A stretch of DNA of 11,877 nt. It comes from CAVQFC01 sp036497895. GTDB taxonomy: Bacteria > Acidobacteriota > Vicinamibacteria > Vicinamibacterales > CAVVIG01. Made by a program: the position numbers and the translations under genes. Below, in pieces: positions 1-6,379 of this stretch. The stretch covers positions 1 to 11,877 of the forward strand of contig DASXIR010000167.1 of assembly GCA_036497895.1 (NCBI GenBank). Reading direction: 5' to 3'. The notes below the pieces were generated by a model. That model was not told the DNA's origin and did not search any database. It saw nothing but the letters and a program-made list of their open reading frames with translations. Positions within the stretch are counted from its first letter, which is position 1, and every line of letters starts with the position of its first letter.

Positions 1-420
1 TACGCGATGGGACAGAACCTGGATCGTTCCGACGAACTCCTGATTCACGCGGTTGCCGGCGGGATGCCCGACGGCGGCAAATATGCGGTTGGCCGCGCCA
101 TCGCGTATCAGCGCAACGGCGACGCCGCGCGCAGCCTTCGACTGATGAATGCAGCGGTCGAGGCCAATCCGAAAGATCCCGAGCTGTGGCTGTTCCGGGG
201 TCGCTACCGCACCGAGAAAGGGGACTGCCGCGGTGCGTCGGATGATTTTTCGCGCGCGACGACGCTGGGGCCGACGAATCCGGCGGCGTTCAGCGCGTCG
301 GCTCTGGCCCGGCTGTGTCTCGGGGATCGCGCGGGCGCGCGTCGTGACTTCGAGCGCGCACTGCAGCTCGACCCTGCCCAGCCGCAAATCCGCGAATATT
401 TGTCCACGTTGGATCGATGA
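1..420 (+). CDS. TPR repeat protein, 3' end of gene (5' partial)
   Basis: The frame is open to the left edge (two codons precede the first ATG at 7), so this is most likely the C-terminal 139 residues of a longer protein. ATG 7 has no visible ribosome site in the six bases available. About three TPR-like helical hairpins can be read. The first contains GRAIAYQRNGDAARSLRLMNAAVEAN, given here only by its pattern: small residues at the helix packing positions and a closing NP. The second ends TTLGPTNPA and the third ends ALQLDPAQP. TPR arrays bind other proteins, and nothing here points to an enzyme. The TGA stop overlaps the next start codon in ATGA (417-420), which indicates translational coupling with the following TPR gene. 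What the missing N-terminus carries cannot be told from this window. Confidence 0.75.
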   Translation, partial: YAMGQNLDRSDELLIHAVAGGMPDGGKYAVGRAIAYQRNGDAARSLRLMNAAVEANPKDPELWLFRGRYRTEKGDCRGASDDFSRATTLGPTNPAAFSASALARLCLGDRAGARRDFERALQLDPAQPQIREYLSTLDR

Positions 421-1235
421 CGAGCACAGCGCAGCGGCGGGACACGTCCGGCTGGCGCCGCGTGAGTCTGCGTGTCGCCGCGGCCCTGTGGTTTGCCGTC
501 GCCGTGTCTCTCTGGTGTGTCGTCAATGTCCTGGCGACTCAGCGTCCAGCGGCGCCATCCGATCCCCGCGATCATGCCCAGGCGATGCGTCATCTGCGTC
601 TCGGTCAGGAGAACCTGCGGGCGGAGCAGTGGGACAAGGCGGAAGTCGAGTTCAAAGCCGCCGTTAAACTCGAGCCGACGCTGGAGATGGCTCACTACGG
701 GCTCGGCCAGGTGTACATGAACACCAGGCGCTTTCCGGCGGCGGTTGCGGCGTATCTTGCGTGCCGCGACGCCTTCACAACCAATATCTCCAGATTGGCC
801 GCCAATGACATGCAGGCTGAACGCGCGCTCGACGATGAAATCAGGAATCTCGAGGACGAGCGCATGCTGCTGGCCAGTGGTCGGGGGAGGTCGATGTCGG
901 GCGGTCCCGCCGAACTCGACCAGCGCATCAACGATCTTCGCCAGCGCCGATTCCGCGACCCCAAGACGGCGACCATCACGCCGACCTGGATCTCGCTCGC
1001 GCTCGGCAGCGCCTACTTTCGTTCCGGCGCGCTGGCGGACGCGGAACGCGAGTATCGAGCGACGCTGACCGTCGATCCAAAGCTGGGCGAAGCGCACAAC
1101 AACCTCGCGGTCGTCTGCCTGCTCACCGGCCGTTTGGACGAGGCCGACGTCGAAATCAGGATGGCGGAGAAGGCTGGATTCCGGGTGAATCCGCAGCTCA
1201 AAGAAGATGTGAAGAAAGCAAGGGCGCGACCCTGA
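417..1235 (+). CDS. membrane-anchored or secreted TPR protein
   Basis: This 272-residue protein has a short basic N-terminus followed by a hydrophobic segment at about residues 20-40 (ending VVNVLATQ). It could be a signal anchor or a cleaved signal peptide, placing the rest outside the cytoplasm. TPR-like repeats lie at about 55-120 (GQENLRAEQWDKAEVEFKAA, then the AHYGLGQVY repeat) and 190-255 (LGSAYFRSGALADAEREYRA, then AHNNLAVVCLLTGRLDEA). Between the two pairs is a charged stretch at about 130-180, rich in Glu, Arg and Leu, that looks like a helical or coiled-coil spacer. The start overlaps the upstream stop as ATGA, and no strong ribosome site of its own is seen, so translation is probably coupled. 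The TonB receptor follows after 59 nt. The role is unknown; an envelope scaffold or adaptor function is inference only. Confidence 0.85.
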   Translation: MTSTAQRRDTSGWRRVSLRVAAALWFAVAVSLWCVVNVLATQRPAAPSDPRDHAQAMRHLRLGQENLRAEQWDKAEVEFKAAVKLEPTLEMAHYGLGQVYMNTRRFPAAVAAYLACRDAFTTNISRLAANDMQAERALDDEIRNLEDERMLLASGRGRSMSGGPAELDQRINDLRQRRFRDPKTATITPTWISLALGSAYFRSGALADAEREYRATLTVDPKLGEAHNNLAVVCLLTGRLDEADVEIRMAEKAGFRVNPQLKEDVKKARARP

Positions 1236-1262
1236 CGCGCCGGGTGCGGACGCGGTCCGGGC

Positions 1263-1268
1263 TATCAT
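1263..1268 (+). promoter_or_regulatory. possible -10 box upstream of the TonB receptor
   Basis: TATCAT matches the TATAAT consensus at five of six positions and lies in the short gap before the receptor gene. It would put the transcript start near 1275, leaving a leader of about 20 nt that holds the ribosome site. No convincing -35 hexamer is visible at 15-19 bp upstream. The gene may simply be read through from the TPR genes. Confidence 0.25.
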
Positions 1269-1279
1269 GGAGAGTTGCT

Positions 1280-1284
1280 GGAGG
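1280..1284 (+). promoter_or_regulatory. ribosome binding site deciding the receptor start
   Basis: GGAGG lies 10 nt before ATG 1295. The longer frame from GTG 1244 has no such site and would bury the signal peptide behind 17 extra residues, so ATG 1295 is preferred. Confidence 0.65.
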
Positions 1285-1294
1285 ATTCCCGGAC

Positions 1295-4195
1295 ATGACG
1301 GATCGGAACTGGTCGGCTGCTGCCGCAGCAGCATGGATGTGCGCGCTCTTATTCGCAGCGCCGGCGCACGCGCAGGTATTCATGGGGCGCATCGACGCGA
1401 CCATCGAGGATGCCGGCGGCGCTCCAATCCCTGCGGCGCAGGTGGATCTCACCAGCGGCCAGATTCTCGGCCAGGTCACTGACACCCAGGGACAGGTCCA
1501 TTTCCTGAATCTCCCTGCCGGCCTTTACGCCGTTCGCGTTTCTACGCCGGGTTCGGCGGCGTCCGCCACGAGTGCTCTCCTCACGGTTCTTGCCGGCTCC
1601 AGCACCCGTCTGGTGTTGCGCATGCCGGCTCCCGTCGTCCCTCCAGAGGTGAATAAAGGGATCGTGGTGGCGTCCTCCGGCGACGTGATGCGCATGACCA
1701 CGACGACTCACGTCGAGCTCGAACCGCTCCAGGACATTCCGAGCGGCCGCACTCCCTGGGTCGTCCTGCAGACCGTTCCGACGATCTACGTGGATCGGGT
1801 GGACGTCGGCAGCTCCGCCGCGAAGGATCAATCCAATTTCTACGGCAAGGGCGCGATCGGCACCGACAATACCTGGAATCTGGACGGCGTGCCGGTGACC
1901 GACATGGGCGACAACCTGCTGCCGCCGGCGCTGGTGAGCGGTTCGTTGGGAATCTATTACGACTTCGACAGTGTTCAGGAAATTGCGGTCACGACCGGCG
2001 GCGCCGAGGTGCAGAACGCTACCGCGGGTGTGGGCGTCAACATGATCCTGAAGTCTGGATTCAATACGCCGACCGGCAACATGCGCCTCAACTACGAAAA
2101 TGACTGGCTGCAGGCGGTCAATATTTCGCCGGCGCTGGCAGAGTCTCTCGGCAACACGGCCGAACGGGGCAATCGGATCGATGAATATTTCGACCGCGGT
2201 GTCGACATCGGCGGGCCGATTTTCAGGAACCAGCTGTGGGTGTGGGGTACAGCCGCCTACACCAAGCTTCACCTGACCACCCTGCAAGGCTTCGCAGACG
2301 ATACGGACTTCACAAACTACTCGCTCAAGTTCGACGGTCGCGCCACCGACGACATTCGGGGCAACTTCACCTATTACTACAACAACAGGGAAGAGGAAGG
2401 GCGCGGCGCCAGCGCGCTGCGGCCGCCCGCGACGACGTGGAACCAGGCCAGCCCGACCAGCTTTTACAAAGGCGAAGGGCGGTTCGTCGTCGGCAACAAG
2501 TTCTTTGCCTCGGCCAGGGTTGCAGTGTTTCACGGCGGATTTGATCTCGAGCCGGTCGGCACACTGCTTCAGACGTACTACTTCGACGCCGGTCTGGTCG
2601 CCCAGAACAGCTTCTACGCGTATCGCAGCGATCGGCCGCAGCGCTATGTCGGCGGTGACGGCAATTACCTGATCGGCAACAATCAGCTGAAGTTCGGCGG
2701 CGCCTGGCGATCGACTCCGGTGAACACCCAGCAGATCTACCCGGGGAATCATCTGATAGCGACCTGGAGCGGCTATCCGAACATGTACGTACAGGCGGCC
2801 CGTGACTACGGCGCGGTGACCGACGCGAGCTACCTCAACGGGTTCGTCTCCGACACCATCTCGCTCAACCGGCTTACCCTCACTGGTGGCGTCCGTTTCG
2901 ACTATCAGACTTCGTCGCTCGGCGAAGCGTTCGTGCCTGCGGTTGACGGCGTTCCCCTCCTGCCGGCGCTGACCGCACCAGCCATCAGCAAGGTCCTCAG
3001 CTGGACCAACCTGACGCCACGCGTCGGGCTGACCTTCGCGCTCGACGAGTCGAGGAAGACGATCGTGCGCGCCAGCTATGCGGTCTTCGCGTCGCAGCTG
3101 CCCGGCACCGAGGCCGCGTTCGTGTCGCCGATTCAGCATTCCTACGCGTACTACAACGCCATCGATCGCAACACCGACGGCGCCGCGCAGATTGGCGAGG
3201 TGCTGTTCACCCAGGGCTTACAGGCCTACAGCGGATTCGATCCGGCGAACCCGTCCAAGCTGGCGTCGGTGAACACCGTCGATCCAAACGTCAAGGCGCC
3301 GATGACGCGGGAACTGATGGCAGCTTTCGACCGGCAGCTGGCGCCGAACATCTCGGTCAGTGCCGGTGTCACGTATCGCAAGATGACTGATCTGCTGTGG
3401 GCGCCGCTCACCGGCGTCACCTCCGCGAACTACACGCAGACCGGCGTGCTGGTCGGCACGCTTCCGGAGGGCGCCGGCGCTTACCACGTGCCGGTCTACG
3501 CGCTCAACGCGTCAGCCGTGCCGCCCGGCGGCGGTGAGACGCTGACCAATCGCCAGGGTTATTACCAGCGCTACTTCGGCATCGAGGCGAGTGCGACCAA
3601 GCGCCTGTCCGATCGCTGGGCGGCTCACGTCGGCTTCTCAACCAACAGCTGGCGGGAATACTTCGATGATCCGTCCAAGTCGATTCTCGATCCGACGCCT
3701 GCTCCCGCGCCGTCACTGAACCGGCCGTTCGCCGGACCGCAGGTGGCCGGCGGCACGATCGCGACCCTCTCGAGCGGCAGCGGTCAGAGCAGCGTCTATA
3801 TGGTCGCGCCCGGCTATCAGCTGGACGCGAACGGGACGGTGCAGATCAAGTGGGGAATTGCCATCACCGGCAGCATGCTCCTGCGTCAGGGCTACGCGGA
3901 GCCGTTCTATGCGAGCAACATCTCAACCGGCGATCCGCTCGGCAAGAAAACCGTGCTTCTGGTGCCGCAGGTGGATACCGTCCGGTTGCCGTCGGTGACA
4001 ACGCTCGACGGCCGCGCCGAGAAACGCTTCAAGTTCGGCAAGTCGGTTCTTGCAGCCGATTTCGACGTCTTCAACATCCTGAATTCGGCCACGGTTCTCG
4101 GCAAGCAGTACGACGCCAGCGCCTCGAACTACGACCAGACGCTGGAGATCATGAGCCCGCGGGTCATCCGCGTCGGCGTCAGATACTTCTTCTAG
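1295..4195 (+). CDS. TonB-dependent outer-membrane receptor with N-terminal carboxypeptidase-regulatory-like domain
   Basis: The protein has 966 residues from ATG 1295. Residues 1-26 are a signal peptide ending in the cleavage motif AHA before Gln27. Residues about 30-110 form a carboxypeptidase-regulatory-like beta-sandwich (GRIDATIEDAGGAPIPAAQV, then the FLNLPAGLYAVRV hallmark). Residues about 140-252 are the plug, with the NTWNLDGVPVTD, YYDFDSVQEIAVTTGG and GVGVNMILKSG motifs usual in acidobacterial receptors. The remainder is a beta-barrel rich in aromatic and Asn/Thr strands, ending GVRYFF with the terminal Phe that BamA recognises. The family takes up large or scarce substrates through the outer membrane using TonB energy; the ligand cannot be read from sequence. 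No clear TonB box was identified. An EF-hand-like loop sits at residues 624-635. The upstream TPR genes are 59 nt away and probably belong to the same unit. The downstream neighbour is convergent, 27 nt away. Confidence 0.93.
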   Translation: MTDRNWSAAAAAAWMCALLFAAPAHAQVFMGRIDATIEDAGGAPIPAAQVDLTSGQILGQVTDTQGQVHFLNLPAGLYAVRVSTPGSAASATSALLTVLAGSSTRLVLRMPAPVVPPEVNKGIVVASSGDVMRMTTTTHVELEPLQDIPSGRTPWVVLQTVPTIYVDRVDVGSSAAKDQSNFYGKGAIGTDNTWNLDGVPVTDMGDNLLPPALVSGSLGIYYDFDSVQEIAVTTGGAEVQNATAGVGVNMILKSGFNTPTGNMRLNYENDWLQAVNISPALAESLGNTAERGNRIDEYFDRGVDIGGPIFRNQLWVWGTAAYTKLHLTTLQGFADDTDFTNYSLKFDGRATDDIRGNFTYYYNNREEEGRGASALRPPATTWNQASPTSFYKGEGRFVVGNKFFASARVAVFHGGFDLEPVGTLLQTYYFDAGLVAQNSFYAYRSDRPQRYVGGDGNYLIGNNQLKFGGAWRSTPVNTQQIYPGNHLIATWSGYPNMYVQAARDYGAVTDASYLNGFVSDTISLNRLTLTGGVRFDYQTSSLGEAFVPAVDGVPLLPALTAPAISKVLSWTNLTPRVGLTFALDESRKTIVRASYAVFASQLPGTEAAFVSPIQHSYAYYNAIDRNTDGAAQIGEVLFTQGLQAYSGFDPANPSKLASVNTVDPNVKAPMTRELMAAFDRQLAPNISVSAGVTYRKMTDLLWAPLTGVTSANYTQTGVLVGTLPEGAGAYHVPVYALNASAVPPGGGETLTNRQGYYQRYFGIEASATKRLSDRWAAHVGFSTNSWREYFDDPSKSILDPTPAPAPSLNRPFAGPQVAGGTIATLSSGSGQSSVYMVAPGYQLDANGTVQIKWGIAITGSMLLRQGYAEPFYASNISTGDPLGKKTVLLVPQVDTVRLPSVTTLDGRAEKRFKFGKSVLAADFDVFNILNSATVLGKQYDASASNYDQTLEIMSPRVIRVGVRYFF

Positions 4196-4222
4196 TCAGT
4201 CCGCGAACAAGAGCACAAGTCG

Positions 4223-6328
4223 TCACTGATGCCAGTCCAGGCGCGCGAGGCCCTCGCGCGCCTGTTGACTGTACGGTCCGCCGCTCGCGAGGTAGCGCCG
4301 GTAGTTTTCAATCGCATCGCGACGATCCTGCTCGTTGGCGATCCAGCGTTTGGTCGGCTCGTAGAAACGCCGCCGGGCGAAGTAGCGCAACTCCATCGCC
4401 TTCCCGAGATTGAAGTAGCTCGTGGACTCGGATGGATTCGCCTCGATGCCCTTTCGAAAGGATCCGATCGCGTCATCGAGGGCGCCATGCGAGGTCTGAA
4501 CGACCCCAAGCGCGTTGAACATATCGGGATCCTTCGGCCAGCGCTGGGCGCCGTCACGCAACAGACGGATCGCCTTGTCGGGCTCCTTCAGCTGCACGTA
4601 GCCGTCAACGAGATCGAAGTAGACCGGTTCGAATCCGGTCGCCATGGCGCGCACTTTTTCCCACTCGGTCACGGCCTCGCGGTATTCGCGCAGCGCGTAG
4701 TCGGCCTGGCCGAGCATGTAATGCGTCCACGGCTCCGCGGACGGACTGGTCACAGCCACGCTGAGCGCCATTCGCGCGCCCACGACGTCGCCGCGCTGAT
4801 AGGCGTCCCAGCCGTCCGACGCGGCCTTGTCGGCCAACGGATTCGGCAGCAGCAAGTCGATGTGTTTGTCGGCGTCAGGCCGCCAGCGGACCGCCGCCGC
4901 CGGATTGATGTTGGCCGTCTCGCTTTCGAGGTGATCGCTCCCGAGTGCGACGGGTGGCGTCGGCAACTCAGGCGAGTCCAGGGGCGCCACCGGCTCGGCC
5001 GGTGATCCGGCCGCTGGCTCCGGCCACGGCTCGCCGGCGCTGACGCTCGATCGGGCCGCGGGCGCAGCCGCGGCCCTGAGCGTTCCAGCAGCGTTCGGCG
5101 CGGCGGTATAACCACGGCGGGCGCGCACCGTGACGCCGGGTCGCTTCACGGCGACGCTGATCTTGTGAAACTTGCCGTCCGGCGTGGCCGTCGGCGTGTA
5201 GCCGAGGACGTAGTAGTTCGTCGCATCGTCCATGATCTGCGCGATGGCGCGATCGAACATGTTGGTGTTGCGAACGACGAAGCCGCCAGTGTCCACCGCC
5301 AGGCTGTTGACCGAGTCGGCGCCCATGTCCATCTGCTCGAGCACCCGCATCATGTTGTCGCTCGCCATTTTCTGATCAACTGAAACGAGCCCCCTGGTGG
5401 CGCCTCTGGCGTCGAGGGTGTAGATGCGGGCGTTTACGCGCGCTGCCAGACTGACGGCGTCTTTGACCAGCGACCAGGAATCGTCGGCGAGAAACCCTTC
5501 AGTAAGCAGTACAACAGTCTTGCGGCCATCGAATTTGCCGAGTCCGGTCAGCAGCGTATCGAGCAGCTGCAGCGTTTGCGCGCTCTCCGCCCGTACGGAC
5601 TCGGCCAGCTGATTCGCCTTGGCTGCGACCGCGCCGGCCGCATCACCTGCCACGCACTGGGTTCGATCGTCCGCGCAGGCGCGCGTGATGGCGTTGCCAA
5701 GAACGTCCTGCTGGCCGTTGACGACAATTTGCACCGCTTCGGTCTCGGTCAGGCGAGGCCATTGAGCCTCCTCGAACACCCGCATGTTCTTGCTGTGATT
5801 CGGCCGTGCGCTTTTGACCGCCTTGATCAGCTCGTCGCGGTCACTCGTCACCCGGTTGTTGACGATGTGACCGTTCGCAACGACGCCACCGAAATCGCCA
5901 GCGTGGAGCTGTTTAGTGAACAGGTTCAGCGCTGCGGCCTGAGTTTTCTGAAATGCGCTCGAGGTCATGTGCGCATCGTCGAACACGACCATGAAGAGGT
6001 CGGGTTGACGCGGCGGGGCGGGTGAGCCGGTGGTTGCGCCCACGATTGGCGCCGGTGCGCGGTCGACACCGGTCCACGCGTTTGCGGCCGTCAGGCGAAG
6101 GTAGAGCTGCTGGAGCTGTTGCGGATGCCCCTCATCGCGCAGCTCGAAGTCGTCCGCCGACAAATCGCTGACAAAATGGCCGGACTTGTCGCTGACGATG
6201 ACGTCCACTTCAACGAGGTCGGTACCGGCTTTGAAGGAAGGACCGGGAGGCTGTGGTGCCTGAGCGTGGAGGCAGACGGCGAGTGCCGCAATCGAGACGC
6301 CGTGGAGCGATGAGCGGGGAATCTTCAT
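4223..6328 (-). CDS. secreted VWFA-related acidobacterial domain protein with C-terminal TPR array
   Basis: The protein has 701 residues from ATG 6328. Residues 1-23 are a signal peptide (MKIPRSSLHG then a hydrophobic core, ending HAQ). Residues about 33-408 match the VWFA-related Acidobacterial domain type (TIGR03436): the entry strand KAGTDLVEVDVIVSDKSGHF, then LSADDFELRDEG, the domain core DLFMVVFDDAHMT, the strand KTVVLLTEGF, and the hallmark closing motifs TNYYVLGYTP and VTVRARRGY. The MIDAS position reads FDDAHMT instead of DxSxS, so metal binding is doubtful. An insertion at about 205-235 carries two Cys (218, 225). A Pro/Ala-rich linker (about 411-475) leads to TPR repeats (about 500-695). 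It is the last gene of a leftward three-gene set, 51 nt after the sulfatase-like gene. The role is unknown; surface or periplasmic protein binding is inferred. Confidence 0.9.
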   Translation of the reverse strand: MKIPRSSLHGVSIAALAVCLHAQAPQPPGPSFKAGTDLVEVDVIVSDKSGHFVSDLSADDFELRDEGHPQQLQQLYLRLTAANAWTGVDRAPAPIVGATTGSPAPPRQPDLFMVVFDDAHMTSSAFQKTQAAALNLFTKQLHAGDFGGVVANGHIVNNRVTSDRDELIKAVKSARPNHSKNMRVFEEAQWPRLTETEAVQIVVNGQQDVLGNAITRACADDRTQCVAGDAAGAVAAKANQLAESVRAESAQTLQLLDTLLTGLGKFDGRKTVVLLTEGFLADDSWSLVKDAVSLAARVNARIYTLDARGATRGLVSVDQKMASDNMMRVLEQMDMGADSVNSLAVDTGGFVVRNTNMFDRAIAQIMDDATNYYVLGYTPTATPDGKFHKISVAVKRPGVTVRARRGYTAAPNAAGTLRAAAAPAARSSVSAGEPWPEPAAGSPAEPVAPLDSPELPTPPVALGSDHLESETANINPAAAVRWRPDADKHIDLLLPNPLADKAASDGWDAYQRGDVVGARMALSVAVTSPSAEPWTHYMLGQADYALREYREAVTEWEKVRAMATGFEPVYFDLVDGYVQLKEPDKAIRLLRDGAQRWPKDPDMFNALGVVQTSHGALDDAIGSFRKGIEANPSESTSYFNLGKAMELRYFARRRFYEPTKRWIANEQDRRDAIENYRRYLASGGPYSQQAREGLARLDWHQ
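4238..4264. terminator. perfect 12-bp inverted repeat at the convergent gene ends
   Basis: The arms are CAGGCGCGCGAG (4238-4249) and its exact reverse complement (4253-4264), around a GCC loop. The structure begins 43 nt after the receptor stop and lies inside the last codons of the convergent VWFA gene. No T-tract follows on either strand, only TTG on the plus strand, so it is not a canonical intrinsic terminator. It could pause polymerase, protect the 3' end of the receptor mRNA or aid Rho. The dyad may also be a by-product of GC-rich coding for QAREGLARL. Confidence 0.4.
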
Positions 6329-6335
6329 GTCCACG

Positions 6336-6342
6336 CTCCCTT
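6336..6342 (-). promoter_or_regulatory. ribosome binding site deciding the VWFA start
   Basis: On the minus strand AAGGGAG lies 7 nt before ATG 6328. The alternative GTG at 6334 would be only 1 nt from it, so ATG 6328 is the better start. Confidence 0.65.
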
Positions 6343-6379
6343 ATTTCATCACACCGCTTTCAGGCGTTCCACACCGGTT

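Noticed and set aside
1244..1294. Extended GTG start for the TonB receptor
   Set aside because: It adds 17 residues before a normal signal peptide and lacks a ribosome site, whereas ATG 1295 has GGAGG 10 nt upstream.
204..1334. 376-codon open frame on the minus strand
   Set aside because: It overlaps two TPR genes and the receptor start, and the translation shows no domain or signal peptide.
1349..3139. 596-codon open frame on the minus strand
   Set aside because: It lies opposite the TonB receptor and its translation is low-complexity, rich in Arg, Val and Gly. It is a product of codon bias on the true strand.
6270..6276. Possible lipoprotein Cys (residue 19) in the VWFA protein
   Set aside because: The preceding residues L-A-V do not fit a lipobox, which needs Ala, Gly or Ser at -1. 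An ordinary signal peptidase site at HAQ is more likely.
6329..6379. Possible internal promoter between the sulfatase-like and VWFA genes
   Set aside because: A weak TGGAAC/TGAAAT pair with 17-bp spacing exists on the minus strand, but it would start transcription within the ribosome site, so it is unlikely to serve the VWFA gene.
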